Of a stretch of 64,000 nt of DNA, positions 15,891-24,036 are shown in pieces (position 1 is the stretch's first letter; every line of letters starts with the position of its first letter). The notes under the pieces are model-generated. The model had not been told where the DNA came from and did not search any database. It worked only from the letters and a program-made list of their open reading frames with translations. A program made the translations under genes and the position numbers. The stretch comes from JAIQFL01 sp035295745. GTDB lineage: Bacteria; Acidobacteriota; Terriglobia; Bryobacterales; Bryobacteraceae. The stretch spans positions 1 to 64,000 of the forward strand of contig DATGIL010000101.1 of NCBI GenBank assembly GCA_035295745.1. The letters are read 5' to 3'.

Positions 15891-17825
15891 ATGTTTGATT
15901 TATTTCGTAGCCGTGACAAAGCCGTCCGTATCCTCTTGGGCGCCCTACTGGTAATGGTGGCCATTTCGATGCTCACCTACCTGATTCCGAGTTACAACAC
16001 GGGCGCGAGCACTTCCTCGGACGTAGTCGCCGATATCGGGAGCGATAGTCTCTCGCTGCAGGAGGTGCAGCGGCAGATTCAGAATACCGTCCGCGGACGC
16101 CAGTTGCCGCCGTCGATCATGCCGAATTTCATTCCCCAGATCATTGATTCGATGGTGACCGAACGGGCCATTGCCTACGAGGCCGAGCGGCTCGGTTTCG
16201 TGGTGACGGATGCGCAGATCGCCGATGGCATTCGCCAGATGGTGCCGTCCCTCTTTCCGGATGGCAAGTTCGTCGGAACGGCCATGTACTCCGGATTCCT
16301 GGCCCAGCAGAACATCACGATCGCGGAATTTGAGGCCGATGTAAGACGCCAGTTGCTCGGCACCCGGATGCGCGACGTGGCTCTGGAAGGCACCATCGTC
16401 ACCCCGCTCGAGATCGAGCAGGAGTATCGCAAGAAGAACGAGAAGCTGAAGATCGAGTATGTCAAGGTGCCGTCCGACAAGTACAAGGCGGAAGTCCAGC
16501 CCAACGACAAGGACATGCAGGACTTTTACAACGCCAACAAGTTCCAGTACACGTCGCCCGAGAAGCGGAACCTGGCGGTGCTGGTGGCGGACCAGGCGAA
16601 GCTCGAAGCCAGTATCAATCCGACGGATGCCGACCTGCATCGCAAGTACAGCCAGTCGCAGGAGAATTATCGCATTCCCGACCGTGTGAAGATCCGGCAG
16701 ATCCTGCTGAAGACCACAGGCAAGCCGGCGGAAGATGCCAAGGTCAAGGCAAAGGCCGAAGATCTGTTGAAACAGATCAAGGCGGGTGGCGACTTCGCGG
16801 CGCTCGCGAAGGCGAATTCCGAAGATCCCAGTTCGGCGGCGAATGGCGGCAACATGCCCGATTGGCTGACCCACGGACAGTTCTCTTCGCCCGATTTCGA
16901 TAAGGTGGCATTTACTCTGAAGCCCGGCCAGACCGACATGGTGAAGGTGGACTACGGCTACCACATCGTGCAGGTGATGCAAAAGGAAGACGGCCGCCTG
17001 AGGCCTTTTGAGGAAGTAAAAGGCGAGCTGATTTCGCAGATCCAGAAGGAACGCGCCACCGACATGATGCAGAAGATTTCGGACAAGGCCCAGTCCGCGC
17101 TGCAGAAAGATCCAACTCATCCGGACAAAGTGGCCGCCGACCTGGGCATGGAACTGGTAATGGCCAATAACGTCGAAGCCGGCAAACCGATCGAGGGCAT
17201 TGGTTCGGCGCCCGATCTGGAAAGCGCGGTGGGCACCATGAAGAAGGGCGAAGTCTCGCAGCCGGTCACCCTGGCCGCCAACAAGCTCGCGATTGCCGTG
17301 GTGACGGACGTGATTCCTCCTCGCCAAGCGTCGTTCGATGAGGTCAAGGATAGGGTCAAGCAGTCGATTATCGATAACCGGCTCACGGTTGCGGTGCAGA
17401 AGCACGCCGGCGAATTGGTGCAGAAGGCCACCACCATGGGCGGCGATCTCGCCAAGGCCGCCAAGGAGATGGGGCTCGAGATCAAGACTTCCGAGGAGTT
17501 CACGCGGTCCGGCAACATTGAAGGACTCGGGCCGGCCAGCTATGTTGGCGATGCCTTCGGCCGGCCGGATGGTGCGATCGTCGGTCCCCTGTCGGGCGGC
17601 GGCACGACTCTGGTGGCCAAGGTAATCGCGCATGTACAACCCGATATGTCGAAGCTGCCGGAGCAGCGCGTGCAGATCCGTGACGAGATCAAGGGCCAGA
17701 AGGGCCGCGATCGCAACAGCCTGTTCGACGCCGGGCTGCGCGACACCTTGGTCAAGGAAGGCAAGATCAAGTACCACAACGACGTCATCAGCCGGTTGAT
17801 CGCCAGCTACCGTTCCAGCAGCTAG
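15891..17825 (+). CDS. PpiD/SurA-like peptidyl-prolyl isomerase
   Basis: A 644-residue membrane-anchored periplasmic foldase. The N-terminus is cytoplasmic (M-F-D-L-F-R-S-R-D-K-A), followed by one membrane helix at about residues 13-34, as in PpiD. A SurA_N-type chaperone region follows (M-P-N-F-I-P-Q-I-I-D-S-M-V-T-E-R-A-I). The parvulin rotamase domain is at about 255-365 (V-K-I-R-Q-I-L-L-K-T and G-G-D-F-A-A-L-A-K-A-N-S-E-D-P-S-S). The C-terminal part holds a second, degenerate parvulin-like segment. It helps fold proteins emerging from Sec. The DedA gene starts 6 bp downstream, so an operon is likely. Confidence 0.92.
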   Translation: MFDLFRSRDKAVRILLGALLVMVAISMLTYLIPSYNTGASTSSDVVADIGSDSLSLQEVQRQIQNTVRGRQLPPSIMPNFIPQIIDSMVTERAIAYEAERLGFVVTDAQIADGIRQMVPSLFPDGKFVGTAMYSGFLAQQNITIAEFEADVRRQLLGTRMRDVALEGTIVTPLEIEQEYRKKNEKLKIEYVKVPSDKYKAEVQPNDKDMQDFYNANKFQYTSPEKRNLAVLVADQAKLEASINPTDADLHRKYSQSQENYRIPDRVKIRQILLKTTGKPAEDAKVKAKAEDLLKQIKAGGDFAALAKANSEDPSSAANGGNMPDWLTHGQFSSPDFDKVAFTLKPGQTDMVKVDYGYHIVQVMQKEDGRLRPFEEVKGELISQIQKERATDMMQKISDKAQSALQKDPTHPDKVAADLGMELVMANNVEAGKPIEGIGSAPDLESAVGTMKKGEVSQPVTLAANKLAIAVVTDVIPPRQASFDEVKDRVKQSIIDNRLTVAVQKHAGELVQKATTMGGDLAKAAKEMGLEIKTSEEFTRSGNIEGLGPASYVGDAFGRPDGAIVGPLSGGGTTLVAKVIAHVQPDMSKLPEQRVQIRDEIKGQKGRDRNSLFDAGLRDTLVKEGKIKYHNDVISRLIASYRSSS

Positions 17826-17831
17826 GCCAGG

Positions 17832-18497
17832 ATGATCCAAGCACTCCTGGATTTCATTCGGACGCTGACCGATCCGGAGCGCCTCATTGCGCTCCTCAGC
17901 ACCATACTTTCCGGATGGTTGGGATACGCCGCTCTTTTTGCGATCGTGTATTCCGAAACCGGATTGCTGGTGGGCTTTTTCCTGCCCGGGGATTCGCTGC
18001 TGTTCACGGTCGGAGTGGTAGCGAAAACCGGGCACCTGGATATTGTGTGGGTGAACGCGGTGCTCATGGCCGCCGCGATCCTCGGCGATTCCACCGGCTA
18101 TTTTCTGGGACGGCAGACCGGTCCTAAGATCTTCAGCCGTCCGGACTCGCGCCTGTTCAAACAGGAATACGTCACAAGGACGCGGCATTTCTACGAACGC
18201 TACGGCGGGAAAACGATCATCTATGCCCGCTTCGTGCCGATCGTCCGCACTTTTGCCGCATTCATCGCGGGGGTGGGGCAGATGCCGTACTTCAAGTTCC
18301 TGCCGTTCAGTGTGTGCGGAGGCATCGGCTGGATTGCCTTCATGAGCCTGCTGGGCTACTGGGTCGGCTCGTTCCCGTTCGTCCGCCGCTACTTCGACAA
18401 GGTCATCCTGCTGATCATCTTCGTCTCTCTGCTGCCCACGATTATTGAAGTGGTGAGGGCCCGCATGGCTCCGAAGGCAGAAAAAGCGCAAGCCTGA
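17832..18497 (+). CDS. DedA-family membrane protein (second copy)
   Basis: A 221-residue DedA protein, distinct from the one at 6.7 kb. Signature parts are E-T-G-L-L-V-G-F-F-L-P-G-D-S-L-L-F near residue 40, G-Y-F-L-G-R-Q-T-G, and R-F-V-P-I-V-R-T-F-A-A-F-I-A-G-V-G with the conserved Arg. Four to five membrane helices are predicted. The longer Y-V-T-R-T-R-H-F-Y-E-R-Y-G-G-K segment is typical of the YqjA/YghB-like branch. It starts 6 bp after the ppiD-like gene. Probable role: lipid-carrier or phospholipid translocation. Confidence 0.93.
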   Translation: MIQALLDFIRTLTDPERLIALLSTILSGWLGYAALFAIVYSETGLLVGFFLPGDSLLFTVGVVAKTGHLDIVWVNAVLMAAAILGDSTGYFLGRQTGPKIFSRPDSRLFKQEYVTRTRHFYERYGGKTIIYARFVPIVRTFAAFIAGVGQMPYFKFLPFSVCGGIGWIAFMSLLGYWVGSFPFVRRYFDKVILLIIFVSLLPTIIEVVRARMAPKAEKAQA

Positions 18498-18593
18498 CAC
18501 GGGCTGTCACTTCAGAATTATTCGGCGCCATTTCCGCTCCGTACTTGCCGCATATCTGAATCCGCCCTCCGCGCTTCGGAATCGGGTAGTGGG

Positions 18594-19442
18594 TCAGTCT
18601 GAAGCTGACCCGTCCGCCAGGGCGAGAATTTCTTCCACGGTCCACAGCGTGAAGGACAGGCCAGATCTCATGGCGGGCGTCATCTTCAAAGTCTGCTGAA
18701 TACGCCCGAAGTTGTACCACATTAAATACAACGCGATGCTCGCCGCGTGATCCTCGACCTTCTTTGAGAAGGCGTTCGTAAGCCGGGTGAAGCGCCGCAT
18801 GGACATCCGCATCGTGAAGTTCTGGCGTTCCACATAGCCGGTGCTGATGTGCTTCGGGTCGGGATCGCCGATAGTCGGCTTCTTTTCGCAGCCAGTGCAG
18901 ATGGCGGGGCTGTAGCGTGCTTCGGTCTGGCGATCTGCTCCATAAATCTTGTGCAGGATCGCATAATCGATTTCCTCGTCAAAGGCTCCTACGATGCCGC
19001 TCAGGTAGACCTTCAGCCGATCGGTAGTCAACTGCACGCGGTTTTCAAGACGGCCTGCCAGATCCTTGATGAATTCTTCCGCTGAGACCGCATCGCGCTT
19101 GCCAACCAGCCAGCAAGGGATTAGTTTCGTTTCGGCGTCGATTGCTGTCCACGTCCACACGTCGCCTGCTATTTGGGGATCCGCGATTTCCGACGTGACA
19201 TTCTTCTGCCTCGCATAAACGAAGGACCAAATCTCGTCGCACTGAATGCGCTGGCAGTGGAGATTGCGGAGTTTCTCATCCTGATAGCGTGAAAGCGCAG
19301 AGCCAACTGCAACGAGCAGCTTCACTACGGTGTTCTTGGCGACGCCGGTCATCCGAACAGTGGAGCGGATGGAATTTCCTTCGATTAGGCATCGGATCGC
19401 TTGAGCTTGGTGGGCCTTGTCCAGACGGTTCAGGGTGACCAT
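18594..19442 (-). CDS. DDE transposase, IS1/IS1595 type
   Basis: A 282-residue transposase. The N-terminus has a helix-turn-helix of the orphan IS type (I-R-S-T-V-R-M-T-G-V-A-K-N-T-V). Putative catalytic acids are D69 (Q-C-D-E-I-W-S-F-V), D141 (L-T-T-D-R-L-K-V-Y) and E205 (Y-V-E-R-Q-N-F-T-M-R), a normal DDE spacing for this group. The last five codons and the stop are encoded by the left terminal repeat. The frame is intact and uninterrupted, so the element may be recently active. A conserved C-x-x-C (C-T-G-C) lies at about residues 182-185. Confidence 0.9.
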   Translation of the reverse strand: MVTLNRLDKAHQAQAIRCLIEGNSIRSTVRMTGVAKNTVVKLLVAVGSALSRYQDEKLRNLHCQRIQCDEIWSFVYARQKNVTSEIADPQIAGDVWTWTAIDAETKLIPCWLVGKRDAVSAEEFIKDLAGRLENRVQLTTDRLKVYLSGIVGAFDEEIDYAILHKIYGADRQTEARYSPAICTGCEKKPTIGDPDPKHISTGYVERQNFTMRMSMRRFTRLTNAFSKKVEDHAASIALYLMWYNFGRIQQTLKMTPAMRSGLSFTLWTVEEILALADGSASD

Positions 19443-19483
19443 TATGCTTGAGCGATAATGGATGGTGAATAGGTCATCGGTCT

Positions 19484-20557
19484 CTATCCCGCCACTATTC
19501 GCAGTCCACTAGAGCCAGAGTCCAAGCGATAATAGGACCTGAATTCCGCTAACTCCATATGGAGCATTTTTGCCAAATCCCCATACGAGTATCCGAGGTC
19601 GTTTAAATGGGCCTTGATAATTTCAAGGAGAAGGGTTGGGTGTTCCCTGGCTATATCCAACGAAGGCGGCTCACGCAATGCATAATTGTTCTGTTGAAGC
19701 TGCATACGGAGATAAACGAACTGATTGCCGTTGATCACGCCTAAATCCCGCGCTCGCTGCGCCAGCGCACCGATTGAAACCTTCCAATGCGGCTTGAGCC
19801 GCGCGAGCGAATGAAGCTTCACCGGCGGTCGAAGATGAGGTCTAATATCGGCGGCGGGCATTAGAAACTCGGCTGCAAATCGGTTTGCCTCATTCTCCAT
19901 ATTGGGGTTCGGAAGACTATGCAGTATCACATGGCCGAGTTCGTGAGCCAGCGTAAATCGATCCCGATCTGCACTAATCTCTGGGTGATCATTCAGGAAG
20001 AAGATCGGAGGAGCAGGTGGAATCCATTCACTCAAACCGAACATCTTGGCAGTCTCAAAATCGAAACGAATTACAATTGCCCCGGCGTCTTCAAGCAGGC
20101 GGACCATATTAGCGATAGGTCCTGCCGGAATTCTCCATGCTGCCCGGATGAGTCCTGCGATAGTTGCGATTTTCCCTGAGTGCTCGTCAATATCGATCCG
20201 TTTGAATCGATTCCGCATGTCGAGATCAGTGGCCTTTGAGAGTTGCTGAATGTGAAGGCGATAAATATTAACTTTGGCTTCGATCTTTCGAAGAACTGGA
20301 TTCGTTACAGATTGTTGCTTGCGATGGTAAAAGCTGGTCGCGCCGAAAGGATAAACCGATTCTCTTTGTTCAAAAAAGGAGACGGGATAGCGAAGTTCCT
20401 GCGAGAGCGCTGCTGCCGCCTCGTCCGTGATTTCAAGATCGTCCGATTCGTACTTTGAAACAGTACCTTGCCGAACCTTCAATTTGTCCGCGAGTTCCGT
20501 TTGAGTCCACCGACGTGATTCCCTGGCGAGGGTGAGCATTCTTGGGTTGTAGCGCAT
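19484..20557 (-). CDS. XRE-ImmA/IrrE (COG2856) metallopeptidase-like regulator
   Basis: A 357-residue protein with an N-terminal XRE helix-turn-helix (residues 8-60; W-T-Q-T-E-L-A-D-K-L-K-V-R-Q-G-T-V-S-K-Y) and an ImmA/IrrE zinc-peptidase domain. The zinc motif H-E-L-G-H is at residues 205-209, and the third ligand is probably E223 in N-E-A-N-R-F-A-A-E-F-L-M-P. ImmA-like proteins cleave repressors, and XRE-COG2856 proteins have been proposed as antitoxin-type components of two-gene modules. It starts 2 nt after the partner's stop, so the pair is translationally coupled. Both lie within the transposon. Confidence 0.92.
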   Translation of the reverse strand: MRYNPRMLTLARESRRWTQTELADKLKVRQGTVSKYESDDLEITDEAAAALSQELRYPVSFFEQRESVYPFGATSFYHRKQQSVTNPVLRKIEAKVNIYRLHIQQLSKATDLDMRNRFKRIDIDEHSGKIATIAGLIRAAWRIPAGPIANMVRLLEDAGAIVIRFDFETAKMFGLSEWIPPAPPIFFLNDHPEISADRDRFTLAHELGHVILHSLPNPNMENEANRFAAEFLMPAADIRPHLRPPVKLHSLARLKPHWKVSIGALAQRARDLGVINGNQFVYLRMQLQQNNYALREPPSLDIAREHPTLLLEIIKAHLNDLGYSYGDLAKMLHMELAEFRSYYRLDSGSSGLRIVAG

Positions 20558-20559
20558 TG

Positions 20560-21174
20560 CTATTTCTCATTTGTGCCATCCCGTTTACGCTTCGCTCCAC
20601 CAGGAAGAAGATTGAAACGGGGTTCCACAGGCATGGGTCCAAACGGAAGTACCTCGTTCATCTGAGTTACCGCCCCACTTTCTGGTATGGAGAAAACTGC
20701 CTTTGAATCTACGACTCTTACAACTTGTACAATGCTGAATCCATTCCGCAACGGTGCCATCACATAGCCGACATCAACATACGTTGCTTGATCCGGCATT
20801 CCAGGCAGGGACTCGTTTCTTCGCAGTGCCTCCGCTCGCTCCGTCGGGTAATTGCGTGACGTGCCGTCTTCGGACAGTTTTTTAAATCGGCAAACCGCCA
20901 ATCCATCGACCCCATATCCAATGCCATCAATTCCTAGATGAAAGCCGTTCTGTTCCAGGATTTGGACGCCGGGAACGTCGGCCGCGAATTCTCTTTTAGC
21001 GGATTCCACCATGTACGAGTGAAGAATATTGGCCTCAGTGGTTGGGTCATATGCCAATCTGTGATCATCAGGAAGCTCCATGAATCGATCCCAAATTGGC
21101 CATACTATTCTTGCAAAACGCCCCGCGTGGGGTCTTAGCATCGCCTGGAGGTCGGGGAGAGAAATAATCGACAA
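20560..21174 (-). CDS. Partner of XRE-ImmA protein, unknown family (candidate toxin/effector)
   Basis: A 204-residue soluble protein, not assigned to any family. I start at TTG 21174 because a strong GGAGGA (complement of 21181-21186) lies 7 nt upstream; the longer GTG start at 21204 would lie only about 3 nt from the expected transcription start. Visible segments are L-P-D-L-Q-A-M-L-R-P-H-A-G-R-F-A-R-I near the N-terminus, H-S-Y-M-V-E-S-A-K-R-E-F, G-I-D-G-I-G-Y-G-V-D-G-L-A-V-C-R-F and a basic C-terminal tail. No signal peptide or membrane helix. First gene of a two-gene operon with the XRE-ImmA protein; the arrangement resembles toxin-antitoxin pairs, but toxicity is inferred. Confidence 0.75.
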   Translation of the reverse strand: MSIISLPDLQAMLRPHAGRFARIVWPIWDRFMELPDDHRLAYDPTTEANILHSYMVESAKREFAADVPGVQILEQNGFHLGIDGIGYGVDGLAVCRFKKLSEDGTSRNYPTERAEALRRNESLPGMPDQATYVDVGYVMAPLRNGFSIVQVVRVVDSKAVFSIPESGAVTQMNEVLPFGPMPVEPRFNLLPGGAKRKRDGTNEK

Positions 21175-21213
21175 GTTGCTTCCTCCACTGTGAAATACGC
21201 TCACATAGGAAGG

Positions 21214-21242
21214 ATCTTAGCTGGAGTTTTCCGAAATGTCAA
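21214..21242 (-). promoter_or_regulatory. Near-consensus sigma-70 promoter of the cargo operon
   Basis: On the minus strand TTGACA (complement of 21237-21242) is followed after exactly 17 bp by TAAGAT (complement of 21214-21219). Transcription would start near 21207, about 33 nt ahead of the TTG start of the first cargo gene. Confidence 0.75.
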
Positions 21243-21267
21243 TACAAATTATTCCAAATTTTATTCC
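21228..21267 (-). promoter_or_regulatory. Candidate operator repeats (TTYGGAA) at the cargo promoter
   Basis: Three copies of TTYGGAA occur on the minus strand around the promoter: TTTCGGAATAA, AATTTGGAATAA and, just after the -35 box, TTTCGGAAAA. The region is AT-rich in an otherwise GC-rich window. The XRE domain of the second cargo protein is the obvious candidate binder, giving autoregulation. Confidence 0.45.
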
Positions 21268-21281
21268 GAAACAGGCTGACC

Positions 21282-21537
21282 TTAATGCTTGAGCCAACGG
21301 GCCTGTGCCGCCTTCTTCGCTATCATCTTCCGTTTCCGGGGGGACAGTACTGCCGCCCGAGCCGCGCCGCCCTTCGCGCCGCCCAGTTTCCCTAGTGCCA
21401 CCGCTGCGGGATTCTTTCCCTTGTTCGGATCAGGCAGCGGTGTACCATCCAACTGCTCGCCGATAACCTGTTCCACCACATGACGCGCGACGGTCGCGAA
21501 GTCATGATCCTTCGGGTTTGCTTGAACGGGTAGGCAT
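21282..21537 (-). pseudogene. Small basic histone-like/AlaLys-rich protein, frameshifted
   Basis: The C-terminal part reads A-V-A-L-G-K-L-G-G-A-K-G-G-A-A-R-A and later K-M-I-A-K-K-A-A-Q-A-R-W, a basic module seen in many small bacterial proteins. The upstream part fits better in another frame: ATG at 21537 gives M-P-T-R-S-S-K-P, and dropping one base near 21513-21516 joins it to K-D-H-D-F-A-T-V-A-R. A single-base insertion has therefore probably split the gene. The uninterrupted alternative starts at 21569 with an implausible N-terminus. It lies in the transposon cargo. Confidence 0.55.
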
Positions 21538-21551
21538 GCTACGATTATGGC

Positions 21552-21755
21552 ATGATCGTCGCAATTCATAAAGGCGTCGAAATTGAGATGACGCTACGCC
21601 AATTGCCGGACGGGCAGTGGACGGGGGATTTCGTGATCGATCCGAAGGGCAGTAGGGAAGTATTCATGCCTGAAGGCCTCGCGTTCGCTACGCGAGAACT
21701 TGCAAAGGAGACTGGGCTTAACGAGGCTCGCGCACATATCGACCGGACTCGCTGA
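21552..21755 (+). CDS. Small hypothetical protein in transposon right end
   Basis: A 67-codon ORF ending 23 bp before the transposon's right end (M-I-V-A-I-H-K-G-V-E-I-E-M-T-L-R-Q-L-P-D-G). Composition is ordinary for a small soluble protein. It diverges from the frameshifted basic gene. No ribosome binding site is evident before ATG 21552; an inner ATG at 21588 is an alternative. No family recognised. Confidence 0.45.
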   Translation: MIVAIHKGVEIEMTLRQLPDGQWTGDFVIDPKGSREVFMPEGLAFATRELAKETGLNEARAHIDRTR

Positions 21756-21995
21756 TCTGGCTCAAACTGACCCACAACCGGAATCGCTATCACGTCTGAC
21801 CCGCAGGTTCGACATCGGAAAGTTCAGTTGCAAATCGGACCAGTGGGTTGCCCGCCTCGAAGATGTGAAGGCGCTCTCCCACGCCCTGCTGTAAACGCTG
21901 GGGTTCTAGGCGTAAGGGTAAGGTTACAAATGAAAAACCCGTCCCGTCTTCCGCGATGCAATGGTATTCTAGCTCAGCTTATTTAGGAGGGACGG

Positions 21996-23960
21996 ATGAG
22001 GGCCGCCTGTCAATACTCCACGCTGCTACTCTGCTTGTGCGTTTCCGCCTTCGCCGCCGACAAGGTGGAAGGCTCCAATACCACCGCTGAAGAGTATTTC
22101 CGCGCCATTCGAGCGAACGACCTCGGATCGCTCAAGACGTTGTGTAAACCGGGTGTCGCCAAGGTGCGTGACCGCCTGGATTGGACACCTCTACACTTTG
22201 CCGCGCTCTTTGGCAGCGCGGAAGCGGTGAGGATGATCTTAGAGGCGGGAGGGGATCCAAATGCGCGCAACAAGTCGCAGGCGACGCCGCTGATTCTGGG
22301 GGCTTACAGTTTCGAAAAAACGCGCCTTTTGGTGGAAAAGGGCGGCGACGTGAACGCGAAGGCTGGAGAGGGGAGCACGCCGCTGTGGGTGGCGTCCGGG
22401 GCGCCTGGCAACGAAAAGACTGTCCGCTACCTGATCGAAAAGGGCGCCGATGTGAAGGAGATCCGTCCCAACGGCTCGGACTACCTGATTCGCGCGTCAG
22501 AGTATCAGGACCAGGCAATCGTGCGCCTGCTGCTCGATCAACACCTGGATCCGCACCGCTCGAACAACGCGGGAAGCAGTGCGCTCTATAGCGCAATCGC
22601 TTGCGATGGCGGCGCGAAAGCGCGCATGCTGATTTCAGCCGGAGCGAACGTCAACGCCTTCACGACTACCGCTGGAAATGTGAAGAACGGACCGATCGAT
22701 GCCTTCGGACTCACACCACTGATGGATGCCGCGACTTGCGGCGAGACCTCCACGGTGGCGGCGTTGATCAAGGCGGGCGCGAATCTGAACGCGTTGGACC
22801 ATCGACACATGACGGCGCTGATGATGGCGGCGGCGGTGGACCGCGCGAATCCCGAAACGGTGCGGGTACTAATTGAAGCGGGAGCTGATTTGAACATCGC
22901 AGATCGCAACTCCGAGACTGCGCTCGACTGGGCAAAGAAGTATCGCAACCCGGAAGTGGTCGCACTGTTGGAGAAGGCGGGAGCGCGGGGAAAAGGCTTG
23001 CCACCCGATCCGGTGCGGCCGGCGGATTACAAGCCGTATGCCCGGGAAGCGATCGCTCGCGCATCGGCATTGCTGGCGACTTCGAACGAGGCATTCTTCC
23101 GGGAGGGCGGCGGCTGCGTCGGTTGTCATCATCAGCCGTTCGCGGGGCGCGCTTTCGCCGCCGTGAAAGAGGCGGGTTTGCCCGCGGAAAAGCGCTTGCG
23201 GCAAGTTCTGGTGGATGGCATGACCATCGAACTCCCCAGGGTGATGGCCAAATTACCATACCTCACGGCGGGCGGTGGCGGTTACGATTCGTTCCTTTAT
23301 CCTCTGGCCGGCTTCGCGGATATGGGTGAGCCCGCATCGTTTACAACCGATGTGATGGTGCACTACATCGCCGAATCGCAGGATCCCTCGGGCACGTGGA
23401 TCGGGCAGGGCTCGCGTCCTCCGTTGCAGGAGAGTTCGATTACGCGGACCATGTTGGCAATCTATGCGATGAAGCATTACGGATGGGCGGCGCGACAGGC
23501 GGAGTTCGAGGAGCGGATTGCACGAGCGCGCACATGGCTGCTCAGCGCTTCTGCGGCGACCACGGTGGATGAGGCCGATCGATTGATGGGGCTGTGGCTC
23601 GCGGGTGCTCCGGAGAGTGATCTGCGAAAGGTGAGCCAGGTGTTGTTGGGGCGTCAACGAGGGGATGGCGGGTGGGCGCAAACTCCTTATCTCGATTCGG
23701 ACGCTTTCGGAACGGCGGCGGCGCTATACTCTCTGCGGAAGACGGGATCGCTGAAGGTTTCCGACACGGCTTACCAGCGGGGGACGCAGTACCTTTTGAA
23801 TACGCAGTTCCCGGACGGCTCGTGGTATGTGCGAAGCCGTGTGGTCAAGCTCCAGCCGTATTTCCAGAGCGCTTTTCCGTTCGATCACGATCAGTGGATT
23901 TCGAACACGGCGACCGCGTATGCTGTGATGGCGCTGGCACCAGTCGCGGGAGGGCGTTGA
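21996..23960 (+). CDS. Secreted ankyrin-repeat protein with CxxCH motif and cyclase-like C-terminus
   Basis: A 654-residue exported protein (signal peptide to about residue 21). Residues 35-340 are about eight ankyrin repeats, e.g. D-W-T-P-L-H-F-A-A-L-F-G-S and L-T-P-L-M-D-A-A-T-C-G. At 374-378 comes C-V-G-C-H, a c-type haem-like motif in G-G-G-C-V-G-C-H-H-Q-P. The C-terminal third has prenyltransferase/squalene-cyclase-type repeats (Q-D-P-S-G-T-W-I, R-G-D-G-G-W-A-Q, F-P-D-G-S-W-Y-V). AGGAGGG lies 4 nt before the ATG, and TGGTATTCT (21962-21970) is a possible extended -10. Ankyrins suggest protein binding; catalysis is not demonstrated. Confidence 0.87.
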   Translation: MRAACQYSTLLLCLCVSAFAADKVEGSNTTAEEYFRAIRANDLGSLKTLCKPGVAKVRDRLDWTPLHFAALFGSAEAVRMILEAGGDPNARNKSQATPLILGAYSFEKTRLLVEKGGDVNAKAGEGSTPLWVASGAPGNEKTVRYLIEKGADVKEIRPNGSDYLIRASEYQDQAIVRLLLDQHLDPHRSNNAGSSALYSAIACDGGAKARMLISAGANVNAFTTTAGNVKNGPIDAFGLTPLMDAATCGETSTVAALIKAGANLNALDHRHMTALMMAAAVDRANPETVRVLIEAGADLNIADRNSETALDWAKKYRNPEVVALLEKAGARGKGLPPDPVRPADYKPYAREAIARASALLATSNEAFFREGGGCVGCHHQPFAGRAFAAVKEAGLPAEKRLRQVLVDGMTIELPRVMAKLPYLTAGGGGYDSFLYPLAGFADMGEPASFTTDVMVHYIAESQDPSGTWIGQGSRPPLQESSITRTMLAIYAMKHYGWAARQAEFEERIARARTWLLSASAATTVDEADRLMGLWLAGAPESDLRKVSQVLLGRQRGDGGWAQTPYLDSDAFGTAAALYSLRKTGSLKVSDTAYQRGTQYLLNTQFPDGSWYVRSRVVKLQPYFQSAFPFDHDQWISNTATAYAVMALAPVAGGR

Positions 23961-24036
23961 AGGGGAATGATCGCAGGCTGAATTCCGATCGCGGGACCGG
24001 TATTCGGCTATCCGAAGGGGCGGCCATGCCTTTCTC

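Larger units (their letters stand above)
18577..21786. mobile_element. 3.2-kb transposon with target duplication and cargo genes
   Basis: The octamer CGGAATCG occurs at 18577-18584 and again at 21779-21786. Immediately inside are inverted ends: left GGTAGTGGGTCAGTCTGA (from 18585), right, read inward on the minus strand, GTTGTGGGTCAGTTTGA (from 21778). They match at about 15 of 17 positions. The element is therefore 18585-21778 with an 8-bp target-site duplication. The transposase lies at the left end; its stop codon falls inside the terminal repeat. The other 2.3 kb is cargo: an XRE-ImmA protein, its partner, and two small ORFs at the right end. IS1 and IS1595 type elements make 8-9-bp duplications, and some IS1595 elements carry passengers. 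Family assignment is tentative. Confidence 0.85.

Noticed and set aside
15945..18500. 851-codon ORF on the minus strand
   Set aside because: It is the antisense of the PpiD-like and DedA genes; its translation is His/Arg/Gly-rich with no domain, while the plus-strand proteins have clear motifs.
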